From Diplolepis rosae (taxonomy: Eukaryota > Arthropoda > Insecta > Hymenoptera > Diplolepididae), in the NCBI GenBank assembly GCA_030998225.1, contig JAPYXD010000522.1, forward strand, positions 4,030,001 to 4,094,000: a DNA stretch of 64,000 nt, given 5' to 3'. The notes beneath the pieces were generated by a model. That model did no database searches and was not told the origin of the DNA. It saw only the letters and a list, made by a program, of their open reading frames with translations. Position numbers and translations under genes: made by a program. Positions 22,364 to 35,050 of this stretch are shown piece by piece; positions within the stretch are counted from its first letter, which is position 1; each line of letters opens with the position of its first letter.

Positions 22364-23580
22364 TAGTAATTTTTGAAAAAAACAACATTTTTTATAGTAG
22401 AAACATTTTTTTTAAGTTTATATGAATTTTTATATATATGGACTTTTGTTTTTGATTGCAGTCACATAGTGTTACATTAAAAAAGGTATGTATATGTTTA
22501 TATATCCATATATACCTCTCTTTTTTATTTTGCAAGATAATTTGACGTGTATGTCCATAAATAATTTGTTTCTGTCAAACTTAAATTTTTTTTTCTTACT
22601 ATGAAAAATGTTTTTTGTCAAAAATCATTATTCTGCATATTTTTTATTGCTTTGAAGATCATACGACAAAAAAAAAAATTCGTCATATGAGACGTCACAA
22701 ACTTCAGCCCAATCAATCTTCAGTGTTTTTAATATGCGTTAGTAAAAAATGTAAGCGAAGGAAATGTGAAATCGTGAAAAGAAAAATGCATCCAGCTAAA
22801 GCGGAAGTAGAATTGCATCACAAGGTGATTTAAGAGCCGTAAACCATTTTTCATTCCATTGTCGATAAAATAAATGTTTCAACAAATAATTAGCAAAAAG
22901 CGATACGTTTGTGAATGTATTGTTTCAAACGAAACGATATGTCGAGTTGTATCGAATTCACAAAATGTTTCTCAACTCAGAAAAACTTTGTCATAATTAT
23001 GAATTCTTTTATGACAAACTTATCATCAGCTACGTGATAATTTCTGCTTCTTTATGAGACAATTCGTAATGAAAGTAACGATCGCGCCGACGCCACGAGG
23101 ATCTAATATCGCTTTTATGTACATCACAACTACACTATCACGGGCCAATTGAAAAGATATCTCGCTTTATGTGATATAATCCAGGACAAGTTATTCCGAT
23201 AAAAAAAATATCCATTTATACATATGAGTACGAATCACAGGAATTTTTTTCTTTTCTGTAGCAAATATGACTCAGGTTCGGTGAAATTGTGATGGGAATT
23301 AGAATGTGAAGTAATTTAGTCACGGAGAGATTTATCTTATCCGCGTCAGTCCTCATTTTATTAAGAAAGTAGTCTCTGTGTGATTTATCATCATTCTAAT
23401 AATTTAAATTTTCAAGCAGAAAATTGAATATTGAAGACACTTAAATTTCACTCTAAAACAGTCTTAAAAAATAGCAAATGTTCCAATATCAATGGAAATC
23501 TTCCAAAATAATATTCAACTCTATTTTTATGTTATTAAAATCAAAATTAGGGATAAAAGAGAAAAATGGTTATTTGCATA
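22364..23580. other. Unassigned, partly low-repeat sequence
   Basis: AT-rich to 22,850, then GC-richer around 23,060-23,160 (GATCGCGCCGACGCCACGAG). No frame or RNA recognised. Confidence 0.3.
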
Positions 23581-23777
23581 CACTGAGAAAAAAATTTAGC
23601 CAACAAAACTTTTTTTGTTATCCTGACAAAATATTTTGTTGTCCCAACAAAACATTTTGTTTAACCAACAAAATTTGTTTGATATAGCAAAATGTTTTGT
23701 TGGCACAACAAAAGATTTTTGTTAGCTAAATACTAACCAAATATTTTTGTTGATTTGACAAAACTGTTTTCTCAGTG
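23581..23777. mobile_element. CACTGAGAAAA MITE rich in CAACAAAA (copy 2, inverted)
   Basis: 197 bp, identical in length to 5,263-5,459 but in the opposite orientation; TA on both sides. Confidence 0.85.
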
Positions 23778-23809
23778 TATATATAATATAGAATTTAGTG
23801 TACATCCTA

Positions 23810-24800
23810 GATTCACTACGAAAATATAACTTCATAATTGGGTAAAATTAAATTATGTGAGTTGTTAGTTTTGGCATATGAAATTTTTTATCTCAGAATA
23901 TTAAATATAATACAACAGTCTATTGTTTCGCAAATAATATAACGAGATATCGAATTTCATATACAAATGTACATGAAATTTAATATCTCTATATTATTTG
24001 TGAAACTTTTTTGTGAAAATAACTTCAAAACTGAGTTAAATCAAATTATGTGAGTATTTAATCTTGGTATATGAAATTTAATACCTCAGTATATTAAATA
24101 TAATATTTCTTATTTACGTATTTATATATATTCATAACTGCGTCAAATCAAATTATGTGAGTTGTTAATTTTGCTGTATTGACTTTAGTACCTCAGTATA
24201 TTAAATATAATACACCACTGTCTTTCTTAACAAATAATATACAGAGATATTAAATTTCTCATATAACTATAAATCTACAAAATTATTTGTGAAACTTGTT
24301 TGTGAAAATAACTTCATAACTGCGTTAAATCAAATTATGTGAGTTGCTGATTTTGGTATATTAAATCTATTCCTGCAGCATATTTAATATAATACACCAC
24401 TGGTTTGTATATAAATAATATACAGAGATATTAAATTTCACATACAAATCTACATGAAATTTAATATCTCTGTATATTATTTGTGAAAATTGTTTGTGAA
24501 AATAACTTCATAACTGCGTTATAACTCAAATTATGTGAATTGGCAATTTTGCTATATTAAATTGAATAGACCATTGTTTTTTCACAAATAATATACAGAG
24601 ATATTAAATTTCATGTATATTTGCATATGAAATTAAATATTTTGGTATATTAAAAAATACTGGTGTATTAAATTTAATATACCAAAATTAAAAACTCACA
24701 TAATTTGATATTACGCAATTATGAAGTTATTTTCACAAATAATATAAAGAGATATTAAATTTCATGTACATTTGTATATGAAATTTGATATCTCAATCAG
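23810..24800. repeat. Palindromic satellite array, second block
   Basis: Same modules as 18,030-20,360 (AACTTCATAACTGCG, AAATTATGTGAGTTG, ATATACAGAGATATTAAATT), about five diverged units. Confidence 0.8.
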
Positions 24801-25089
24801 AAAATTAAATATTGAAGACACTTAAATTTCACTTTAAAATAGTCCAAAAAAATAGCATTTTAAAAAAAAGTAGCAAATGTTCCTATATGAATGGAAATCT
24901 TCCAAATAAATAGGCAACTCAATTTTTATGTTTCTAAAATGAAAATTATGGTTAAAATGGAAAAATAGTTTGCAATATACAGAGGAGCATAAATAGGATC
25001 AAGGTTGTTGCAGATTGGATGCTTCTATTTATTTGCAACAGACTATTTATCTCTGGCGCAATAAACGTGGCATAAGAAAGATTTACAGC
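24801..25089. other. No feature seen apart from a local duplication
   Basis: 24,795-24,970 repeats 23,415-23,580 (GAAAATTGAATATTGAAGAC, ATGGAAATCTTCCAAA), the sequence that flanks the MITE copy 2. The segment was therefore duplicated together with, or around, the satellite block. Confidence 0.5.
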
Positions 25090-25500
25090 TGTTCCAGTTT
25101 TGCCCACTAGCAAAATGTCAGTGACTGACAGGAAACCTGTAGCAAGAGACTTTCACGTGAGACCTCACGTGTCAAGCAACAACAACTGTTGTGAATTGGT
25201 AAGCGGATGTTCGACAAGTCGGTTACCGATCGATTTTGTCGACATTGCACTAGTCGTAGTTTTACGTTCGTTAACCGGAAATCCAGGCTGCCACGCCACA
25301 AGCCAGCTGCACTTTTAAACTTGAATAGTCTGCACCTGGCTTACTATTTAGGCTTTAGGTCTAAGTTTGAATTATATTCGACTATCTACCGTCATCTTTC
25401 TGTCGTTAGGGCCGCTCGAAGCGTCTCTGAAATCAGATATGCCTATTTAGGTTTTATCGACTCTCCAAACTTTTGCTCACTCAATTTTTGATTTTAAATA
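25090..25500. other. GC-richer island with overlapping open frames, possible coding remnant
   Basis: Frames of 64-94 codons overlap on both strands. On the plus strand, a frame with MSVTDRKPVARDFHVRPH reaches GAATTG/GTAAGCGG, a plausible donor, at about 25,199. Nothing is recognisable, and simultaneous openness on both strands argues as much for low stop content as for a gene. Confidence 0.2.
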
Positions 25501-25649
25501 TGAGTGCACAAAGTAATAAATATTGATTGAGAATTTTATTTTTTAAAGAGCTTATTTGATAATAAAGTAAAATGAGAATTTTAAGCGGTTATGAATGATG
25601 TTTATTTATTAAAGCTGAAGCTGACCAATTTTCCAATAAAACCTAAACT

Positions 25650-26560
25650 GTGAGGAACACTATTAAATTTCATGTAGATTTTATAAGTAATTTAATATCT
25701 CTGTATATTATTTGTGAAAAATCATGTCTAAAATTTAATATAGCAAAATTAACAACTTACATTATTTGATTTATACAATTATAATGTTATTTTTGAAGTG
25801 AATCTAGGATGTGAAGAAAAGTTGATTATTTTTTTCATATATTAGATACAAATTCATAATTTAATACAATCCAATTTAATACAAAAATTGTATACCAGAT
25901 TTAAAATTTTTGTGAAGTTAGGCATAAAAAGAAAGCTGTAAACTTAAAAATTTTTGTATAAAATTTGATATGAAAGTATATAGTCATTTGCATATATATA
26001 ATATAGAATTTAATGTAAATCCTAGATTCACTACGAATATAACTTCATAACTGCGTAAAATTAAATTATATGAGTTTTTAATTTTAGTATAAAAAATTTA
26101 ATATTACAGTATATTAAATATAATACACCAGTCTATTATTTCGCAAATAATATGCCGAGATATTAAATTTCATATACAAATATACATGAAATTTAATATC
26201 TCTGCATATTATTTGTGAAAAGAAACTTCATAACTGCGTAAATAAAGTTATGTTGTCAATTTTGGAATACGAATATTGTATCACAAATAATATACCGACT
26301 TGTTATTTGTCAAAATTATTTGTGAAAATAACTTAAAACTACGTAATATTAAATTATGTGAGTTGCTAATTTTGGTATATAAAATTTAATACCCCAGAAT
26401 ATTAAAAATAATACACCAGTGTTTTTTTTACAAATAATATACAGAGATATTAAATTTCACATACAAATCCACATGAAATTTAATATCTCTGTATATTATT
26501 TGTAAAAAAAACACTGGTGTATTGTATTTAATATACTGAACTATTAAATAGCAAAATTAA
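25650..26560. repeat. Palindromic satellite array, third block
   Basis: Diverged units with AAATTTCATATACAAATATA, ACTTCATAACTGCGTAAA and TTAATATCTCTGTATATTAT. Confidence 0.75.
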
Positions 26561-28059
26561 CTATTTTCGAGAAAATGACTCGATATCTATCTCAAAGAAC
26601 TTATCGTCCTCTTTTACTTTACTAAGGCCTATGACATATTAATTACAAACTAAAGTCTACTTATATACTAAAAGTTTCAAAAAAGTTTAAGATCTTACTT
26701 GAAACGCGTTAGCTTTGATAAATAAACATAATTTTCAACCTCAAAGGCTTCACTTTTACTTTCTTATAAAAATATCAGTTTTGATGCTAGATTCGAAAAA
26801 AAACTTTAGTTATAAAATTATTTAGTTTTTAAATACTAATATATATATGGATTCCTTTATTTTCAAGTAAATACAATTTTGAAGGCCCCCAAAATTTGGA
26901 CCTTGGCCAATGTGAAAATCAGACAAATTACCAATGAGTAATGACAAAAACGAAAAGTCGCTGACATTTTTAATGATGGTTCGAGTAAATATACCCGACA
27001 AGAGTGTGACTTCACTGATATTGTAATTAAATAATAATTGTGGGTGCTGTAGTATTGAGCAACAAGTACGATATGAGCCTCGAGTTCACACAATTGATCT
27101 TTATTCCTCATAAGGAAAAAATATCGAAAATACGAACGTCAAATATTTGTCTGCATAATATTCATCTTCGACTAGAAAATTACAGAAAGTTCCTCTCGTG
27201 ATTTGATTGGTTGAAAGTATTCGAGAACAATAAAAGAAAGAAAGGCATCGAGTGGAAAATTGGTCATAACCCTTGCCCTATTCTAGTTTCGCACGGTTTC
27301 GCACCGGTTGATTTTTTCAAAACAGACTGTTCTTATCTTGTTTGTACCTTGGGAATCTGACATCAGAAAGAAAGATAAAAAAAGAAGAAAGAGAGCAGGA
27401 CCAATATGGCACAAGGAGAAAAAGTAGTAGACGCGCTTCATTCTGGCGAAAGCGGTTTCGCAGTCTAACCTAACTGTTAACTTTAGCGATCTCGTTCTTG
27501 GCAATTTTCTTCGCGACCGTTAACTTCCCTCATTCTCCGTCAAGAGGTGTCTGAAAAGTCTCGTTTTCCCATAGCCTGACTTTCCAGACGGAACGAAACC
27601 GTATCATATAGATATAAATTACATTACAGTCCCTGGTCGAGTTAAAACTTAAAAGTCTCTTGAAATGATCTGCGCACGTGCTCAATTGAGTTGATACTTA
27701 ATCGAGGAGAGAGACGTCTGGAATGAATTTGATTGCCTTTATAGACACTCATGACTCTATTAGATATAGCATGTTATTACAGTAAATTCCATGTGTATCC
27801 AATTATTTATCACAATAGAGAGTTCAAATATATAATACTATATTTAGAACGATGTTGATCTTAATGAATGGATTTCGGCTCCAAAAATAATAAAACTTGA
27901 AGTTAGAAATTGAAAGAAGTGTAAGTTGTATTGACCCTCAATATTAATAAATTGAATTTTACATACAAATGGGTATGAAAAAAAAAGAGCACGCTGATCA
28001 GAGTCGGAACATCCATTGTTAGGAATTTTTGTGTTAAATTTAGTATAAAATATATAAAG
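26561..28059. other. Low-repeat region, candidate regulatory sequence
   Basis: 27,240-27,760 is GC-richer and free of the window's repeats, with an E-box type GCACGTGC near 27,675. Minus-strand frames at 26,863-27,111 and 27,283-27,504 are unrecognised. 27,870-27,960 carries a fragment (GGCTCCAAAAATAATAAAAC ... GACCCTCAATATTAATAAA) of the hammerhead-bearing family. Confidence 0.3.
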
Positions 28060-29050
28060 TCATCTGTATATACAGTATATGAAATTTAATATTCGCTATT
28101 ATGAATTTTAATATGCATCAAAGCATATGTTTTATAGATTCTTTGATACATCATAATATTAAATTCAATATACCAGGGTATCATTTTACAAATAATATTC
28201 AGAAATATTAAATTTAAGACACATTTGTATGTGAAATTTAATATTTCTGTATATTATTTGGAATGAGCTTATAATTGCATATAATTAAATTACGTGAATT
28301 GTTAATTTTGGTGTATAAAATTTAATACATGCGTATATTAAATTTAATATACCAGGGTATCATTTTACAAATAATATACAACAAAATTGAATTTCATAGA
28401 CATGTGAAATTTAATGTTTCTGTATATTAATTTCAGTGTATAAAATTTAATGCATCAGTATATTAAATTCAATATACCAGGGTATCATTTTACAAATAAT
28501 ATACAGAAATATTAAATCTCACATACAAATGTGTATGGAATCTAATATTTCTGTATATTATTGGAAATGAGTTTATAATTGCGTATAATCTATTCACGTG
28601 AATTGTTAATTTTTGTGTATCAAATTTAATACATCAGTATATTAAATTTAATATACCAGGGTATCATTTTACAAATAATATACAACAAAATTGAATTTCA
28701 TAGACATGTGAAATTTAATATTTCTGTATATTAATTTCGGTGTATCAAATTTAATACATCAGTATATTAAATTTAATATACCAGGGTATCATTTTACAAA
28801 TATACTGATGTATTAAATTTGATACACGAAAATTAACAATTCACGTAATTTATAAACTCAATTATAAACTCATTGTAAATAATATACAGAAATATTAAAT
28901 TTCACATACAAATGTGTATGAAATTTATTATTTGTGAATATTATTCATAAAATAATACCCTGGTATATTAAATTTAATATACTGATGTATTGAATATGAT
29001 ACACCAAAATTAACAATTCACGTAATTTGATTATACGCAATTATAAACCC
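28060..29050. repeat. Palindromic satellite variant with ACCAGGGTATCATTTTACAA linker
   Basis: Core hairpin as in other blocks but CAGAAATATTAAATTTC replaces CAGAGATATTAAATTTC, and the linker TATACCAGGGTATCATTTTA recurs at about 28,170, 28,350, 28,475, 28,655 and 28,785. Confidence 0.8.
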
Positions 29051-29770
29051 GCATTTACATTTCAGAAATGATCGCCTTTATGAAAAAATACGAAATTCAG
29101 TAGATTTCAGAAAACTGTTTCAAAATTTTGGCAACGTAAGAACATAAAGTGCAAATGTAGTCATAACGGTTTTTGATAGGAAATCTATGTATCCATTTTT
29201 TTAAAAGACAAATTTTACACCAGAGTAGAATTAGAGATTGGAATAGATATGTTTTCCATGTCAGCTCCTAAGTGTACTGATGCGTAAGAAATTAATGGCA
29301 ATATGGGTCATTTCAAACATCATACGTTTTTCGTTATTGTTGGATCTATCAATTATATTAACTTCATCTAAGTTAAATTTGTAGTCCTAGTGTCATACAT
29401 GTTTGGTTGAGGCACTACATTTTTCGGAAAATTATGATTATACAAGAGTATAATATTTTCCTATCTGAGTTCATGAAAATCGACTACTCTCCTGCAAATC
29501 GATTCCATGGTGATTCATCGGGTAGACCAACTCGTCATACGGTTTCACCTATACAGTGTTCCACGTGATGCTATAAAAATCTATATTTTCATATTTTACT
29601 TTTAGTATCGAGTTACTTTCACCGAGAGCTCACAGTTAATTAGTTTCTTCCGCCACTTCTACACCAACTTATGTCATTCATTTCTATTCGAATTATATTC
29701 TCAGTGATATCAATTCTTTATTATAAATGGAAGATCTGCAAATGATAATGTGTTAAATGAGTTGCACACT
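29051..29770. other. Unassigned sequence
   Basis: No repeat of the window matches. A GC-richer patch at 29,480-29,580 has no recognised feature. Confidence 0.3.
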
Positions 29771-29932
29771 GTTAGAAATATTATTAGATTTCATGTAGAT
29801 TTGTATATGAAATTTAATATCTTGGTATATTATTTGTAAAACAATAGACTGGTGTATTATATTCAATATACTGGGGTATTAAATTTCATATAGCAAAATT
29901 AACAACTCACATAATTTGAGTTCACGCAACTA
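29771..29932. repeat. Single palindromic satellite unit
   Basis: One unit with TAGATTTCATGTAGATTTGT and AGCAAAATTAACAACTCACA. Confidence 0.75.
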
Positions 29933-29934
29933 CA

Positions 29935-30170
29935 CGGGGAAAAATGGATTTCAAAATTTAATATTCAGGTTCAGTGACTAGAAGACGGTCATTTGAATTA
30001 TAAAAACTATAATCTCGGTTATAAGCGGTATTATGTTAGGTTATAGAAAGAATTGTGGATTATGTCACTTATAATCTAAATTATACTTCTCATAATCTAG
30101 ATTATACTCTTTATGATCTAAATAAAGTCACTGAACCTGGATATTAAATTTCATTATCCATTTTTTATAA
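29935..30170. mobile_element. Palindromic MITE with AGTCACTGAACCTG ends
   Basis: ATGGATTTCAAAATTTAAT, ATTCAGGTTCAGTGACT on the left pairs with AGTCACTGAACCTGGATATT and AATTTCATTATCCAT on the right. The middle carries several ATAATCTAGATTATA-type palindromes. Confidence 0.6.
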
Positions 30171-31000
30171 AAAAAATTTGATAATTCAATTTATTTTACC
30201 ATCTAAATGGGACTTTTTATTGGTAATTAAGCGTATTCTATAATAAAAATCTAAATAAATGTAAATTATTAATATTTCCATGATTAGAGAAATTTTAAGC
30301 TCATGTCTCTCCCTGTGCGTCGCAATTCTTGACATAATTAACAAAAAGTAAGTAATATTGATGATTAAATTCATTTGGAATATTATCAACCAGTTTTAAT
30401 TATTTATAAAATTTCAACGGCACCAATTTGAGCGGAAATTTATACTTTCATATTTCAGCAAGAATTGATATTTCATTTCACGTTCTCTTTTAAGTATTTT
30501 TTAATTTGCATTTTTTTCAACAGTATTATTCTGAATATGTCCCGAGACAAATCACAAAATTTAATATTAAGGAAAAAAATTGCATATTTAATACGACTTG
30601 ATATTGAATTCAACTCGAGTTTCAGATTTAAGTATTATAAAGTGATTCATACTTAAAACTTTAAAGGCGTTTTTCTCAAAACAATTTTTTTTATCGGGCA
30701 TAAAAATAAAAAAAAATAAAACAATCCGACTCAAAATTTAATATAATGTTCTGCATAATAGTAGCTCCATCCCATCGTAAAATTATAATTTTTTAAAAAT
30801 AATTAATATTTTTTTAAATTATAATAAAACAAGAAAATCATGTTTTTTCGACTTTTTTTCAACTCTAAAAAATTATTTTTTCTTCATTTTTAATAGATAA
30901 ATTTACTAAGGGATATAGCGATATCTTTTCGGATTACTAATTCGTTCGATTTTTTTTAGTTTAGATTCACCAATCCATATTGGAATAAAATGGTACGTTG
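30171..31000. other. AT-rich sequence, nothing recognised
   Basis: Frames of about 65 codons on both strands are Ile/Phe/Lys-rich and unlike proteins. Confidence 0.35.
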
Positions 31001-31125
31001 TTGGAAAAAATTGGCTTTAGGGTCCAAAAATGACCAAGTTGATTTAATCAGACATTTAATTTTTTCCAACAACGTACCATTTTATTAATATTGAGGATCA
31101 ATGCAACTTACACTACTTTACTTAT
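30985..31125. mobile_element. Fragment of the hammerhead-bearing family, inverted-repeat form
   Basis: TGGTACGTTGTTGGAAAAAA, TTGGCTTTAGGGTCCAAAAA, AATCAGAC then the reverse of the first block and GAGGATCAATGCAACTTAC. The sequence breaks off just where the ribozyme core begins in the copy at 48,303. Confidence 0.55.
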
Positions 31126-31589
31126 TGGCATATTATTATATTTATGTACATATTTTTTTCTATGAAAATCACTCTTTGTGATAAAAAAAGATAAATCGTA
31201 AGCAATTATCTTTATATTTTTTTTAAATCCTAAAATATACCTAATTTCCTTCTCGTCAAAGTAGAATATCCCTTAATACAAAGATTTTTAGCAGTCTAAG
31301 AATAGTATTTCTTAGTGAATTTAACTTGCTTTACATTTTGTGATAAATGCTCTTCGAGGCTTGTTTATAAAATAGTGATTGCGAAACATCACAAAAGGAC
31401 GAAGCATTAATTATAGTCAAGAAAGTAGAAGATATTTCATTCTTTTATAATTTAGTACACATTCGTTGTATAAACAAGGATGTAACAGCAGACTATATTT
31501 GATCAACCGTAGAAGAACGATCATGTTCAATTAGAGTAATTATGATCCATAAAGAGTATGTCTTGATCAACCATGAAATATGCATAATA

Positions 31590-31990
31590 CTTGATTGCAT
31601 TACACGCTTCGAAATGTTTCCTTGTAACAAGTAAAGCGAACGAAGTTAAGAAAATCTTGTAGATTTATTGTTCTTGTGTAAAATATTTCAGAATTTAAGG
31701 GCGTGATGCTGAAGGAAAGTTGGAAGTTTATGTAAACAACTTGGTAAGGTTTCGAGATGTTTACGTCCAGAATAAAAAAATGAAAATCTGCGCGCTTTGT
31801 GGGCACATTCCTATCGCGCGCTTGGGGAGCACCATACGATCTTCGCGCTTTGCGCTCAGTAAAAATTAATTTTTTTCAAAATATATCAAAATGGAAAAAC
31901 AATCGTAGACTTTAATTAAGCAACCGATTTTGCATTCCAACACTTATTTCGTATCTCACATATTTTGGTTAATAAATTTAATTTTTATTT
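31590..31990. repeat. Diverged GCGCTTCGCGC-containing dispersed repeat
   Basis: CTGCGCGCTTTGTGGGCACA, ATCGCGCGCTTGGGG and TTCGCGCTTTGCGCTCA correspond to 57,530-57,650; AAAAACAATCGTAGACTTTA and ATTTCGTATCTCACATATTT correspond to 57,940-58,015. Confidence 0.6.
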
Positions 31991-31994
31991 TCAA

Positions 31995-32161
31995 CACCCA
32001 GGTGGAAAAATCGGAGGCCAGAGAGTTTTTACAACCAGCGCAGTATTGCACCAGTCGTAATCGACGAGTAATGTAAGTACTGCCTGTCACAACTGTGCCA
32101 AACATTAGCATATTACTGGCTTACTGCTGGCGCAGTACTGTCGCGGTATTCTTTGGCAGTA
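31995..32161. repeat. GTACTGG satellite, left part before the inserted transposon
   Basis: CACCCAGGTGGAAAAATCGG, GCGCAGTATTGCACCAGTCG and GCTGGCGCAGTACTGTCGCG lead up to CAGTA where the element inserts. Confidence 0.6.
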
Positions 32162-33366
32162 CACTCTAAAAAAAAGTCTATCCATAGTGAAATTACGTTC
32201 TTTTCAGAATGCATCCATTGAAATTAAGCATATTCCTTTTGTCTACCAACAGAATCTTTTTCCTGTTACAAAACTCATCTCTGAGATGCAAAAAGAAAAT
32301 ATTTTTAGCAATGAACGATTTTTTTTTACTCTGAAAAGAAATCCTCTAATTATGTAAGGATTGCATTTCTAGACTAGGAGACGAAGTGCGCCTGCGCATT
32401 AGTGAGTGTACGTCGTCTGGTGCTAATCTGTTCACAGATATTTTGTCAGTACGGTGCCAACTACGAAGAATATATTTATTTATGATCAAAATCAATTAAC
32501 GAAATCAAATAATGGATTTCTACAAATTATTAGGAATCCCAGAGTGCGACGTAGAAATTTTGAAAGGTTCGTATACCAAAACAAACAATTTTGATCCACA
32601 TAACCTTATTTTTCATTGCTTCTGATGACAATTCAAAGATATTCCCAAGAAAAAAATGTGTAGCTGGTACAAAGAAACTTATTGCTGTTCAAGCTATATT
32701 ATTAACTATCCTAAGCATAAATGTGGCTACTATAATCTAAAATATCCTTGTGACAGCTACACATTTTTTTCCATAAAACAGTTTCGTATATGTATAATTA
32801 TTTATACAATTTATTTATTTTATGAAATAAACAGTTGTTTTTTATTTGTAAACAAATATTTTGATTCGAAATTATTAGTAAAATGTTTACTATAGAATTT
32901 ATTGTGAAATTTAAAATGCAACAAAGTTTAAAAATAATTTTTTAACACTTTTTCAACATTATATATTTAATAGATCATGAACTTTCAATTTTACACGTAT
33001 TGGAAAATTTGTAATGTAAGCAAAGTTATATCTTAGAATTTCTTTAAGCTGAAATCTAAGACGGGTCGTTATTATATTATTGAAAATGATCGATTGAATA
33101 TTGGGATTTGTCAAAGTTTGGCTTGTGTACATTTCTTATAGGTTATAGCATAGAATTTGTTTTCTTTTAACATCGAAATTATACTTCCTTCACACGACAA
33201 AGGATTTTATTTCCAGACCAAAGGAAAAACTTTGGCAATAAAATGATAGCACTTGAAACGAAAATACTTCAACTGTTAGAGGATTTCCTCTTATGCCAAT
33301 TTTGAGTAGAAAATCCATTCATAGTGAACGGAATTGTTCGACAGTCAATATTCCGTTTTCAGAGTG
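32162..33366. mobile_element. 1.2-kb TA-flanked DNA element with CACTCTAAAA ends
   Basis: Left end CACTCTAAAAAAAAGTCTATCC and right end in reverse CACTCTGAAAACGGAATATT; both sides read CAG-TA / TA-CAG, i.e. a 2-bp TA duplication in GTACTGG sequence. ATCCATAGTGAA near the left and ATCCATTCATAGTGAACGG near the right are further related. It contains a GC-rich promoter-like patch and a short ATG segment with a donor (32,512). No transposase frame is intact. The terminal CACTCTAAAAA matches the 221-bp MITEs, so it may be their longer relative. Confidence 0.65.
32512..32566 (+). CDS. Short ATG-plus-donor segment inside a 1.2-kb DNA element
   Basis: The frame MDFYKLLGIPECDVEILK (18 codons plus one base) starts at an ATG preceded by AT-rich sequence and ends at AAAG/GTTCGT, a possible donor. 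About 100 bases upstream is a GC-rich patch (GTGCGCCTGCGCATTAG) that could be a promoter. It lies wholly within the TA-flanked element 32,162-33,366, so it is either a remnant of that transposon's own gene or a captured host first exon. Not recognised. Confidence 0.25.
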
Positions 33367-34330
33367 TACAGTTGAAACTCTGAAGTAGGGATAACATTGA
33401 CAGTTGGCGCTCAACTGGTTTACTACTGGTGCAGTACTGATTACTATTACTGGCGAAATACCGACAAAGGAGGTGTGCAAACCTTTGAAATAGTACTGGC
33501 TTATTGCTGGCTGTAAACAGGATCCAAATACTGACTATAAGTTGACATAGGAATCTCATTGACAGTTGGCGCTCAACTGGTTTACTACTGGTGCAGTACT
33601 GATTATCATTACTGGCAAAATACCGAAAAAGGAGATATGCTAACCTTTGGAAGAGTACAGGCTTTTATTGCTGGCTGTAAACAGAATCCAAATACTGGCT
33701 ATAAACTGACATAGGAATCTCATTAACAGTTGGCGCTCAACGGCTTTACAAATGGTGCAGTGCTGATTATCACTACTGGCAAAATACCAACAAAGGAGGT
33801 GTGAAAACCTTTGGAACAGTACTGGCTTATTGCTGGCTGTAAACAGAATCCAAATACTGGCTATAAACTGACATAGGAATCTCATTGACAGTTGGCGCTC
33901 AATTGGTTTACTACTGGTGCAGTACTGATTATCATTAGTGTCAAAATACCGAAAAAGAAGATATCTTTAGCTTTGGAAGAGTACAGGCTTATTGCTGGCT
34001 GTAAACAGAATCCAGATACTGGCTATAAACTGACATAGAAATCTTTTTGACAGTTGGCGCGCAACTGGTTTACTACTGGTGCAGTACTGATTATCATTAC
34101 TGGTTAAATACCGAAAAAGGAGATATGCCAACCTTTGGAAGAGTACAGGCTTATTTCTGACTGTAAACAGAATCCAAATACTGGCTATAAACTGACATAG
34201 GAATCTCATTGACAGTTGGCGCTCAACTGGTTTACTACTGGTGCAGTACTGATTATCATTACTGGTTAAATACCGAAAAAGTGAGATATGCCAACCTTGG
34301 GCACAGTACTGGTTGAGTGCTAGTATTTGT
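33367..34330. repeat. 162-bp GTACTGG satellite, about six units
   Basis: The phrase ACAGTTGGCGCTCAACTGG starts at 33,399, 33,561, 33,725, 33,887, 34,049 and 34,211: steps of 162, 164, 162, 162 and 162. Other fixed words are GTGCAGTACTGATTATCATT, GGCTGTAAACAGAATCCAAA and CTATAAACTGACATAGGAAT. As 162 is a multiple of three, minus-strand frames of 66-81 codons stay open with the repeated peptide CQFIASIWILFTASNKP. I judge these not to be genes, because short stops split the array. Confidence 0.85.
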
Positions 34331-34334
34331 TTGA

Positions 34335-35050
34335 TTTATGAGCACTATCAGAAACCAGTATTGGAATTTTGGATTTTTCCAAAAAGTTTTATTTCAAAAA
34401 CACAAAAAATGCTCTTATTTTAGAAAAGTTTAAAGAAAAGATTTCTAGTAAGTGATATAAATGCGAGTAAGAAATGATTAAATTTCGTGCCAGACAAAAC
34501 GGCTGAATTAGTAAATTGGTTCAATATCAGTGTTGTTCTAAAAATAAAATTTTACTATAGTCCATTATGATTATGTAAGATTCGTGAAAGATAAAATCGC
34601 TAAATTCGGTTCCCTTATTATTCTCACCTTCGGCCAGTTTATAATAATTGAGAGTAGTTTTTGCCTTTAATGTAAAAAGGCTCATCAATAATAACCAATT
34701 TGGAAGATATAAAAGAATATTAATCTGGATAAAATTGTGATATGTGGAGTTCATTTGAAGCAGCTTTGTCAGTATTACGGTAAATCTAACAGACTTTTCC
34801 CTTGTTCATTTTTTGCCTAAGATTTATATGGACGTACATTACACCAAGGGTATAGTTAGAATGACGTATATTTTCCTGAAATGGGCTTTTTCTATAAAAC
34901 TAACATTTCTTATTCGCGGTCACTAGGATTCCGAGTTCTAAGAATCCCTTACTTTTACCTTTTTTTCACATAAATATATAAGTTTCACACAGAAAAAATT
35001 ATTTTGTTAACATTATTTATTTGATTTAAAAAAATATTATTTCGATTCAA
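34335..35050. other. Fragment of the 57-kb repeat, then unassigned sequence
   Basis: 34,337-34,415 (GAGCACTATCAGAAACCAGT, TTTATTTCAAAAACACAAA) matches 57,119-57,190. The rest, including a 75-codon minus frame, is unrecognised. Confidence 0.45.

Noticed and set aside
30186..30656. Small genes on either strand at 30.2-30.7 kb
   Set aside because: Frames of 63-67 codons rich in Ile/Phe/Tyr/Lys are what AT-rich noncoding DNA yields by chance.
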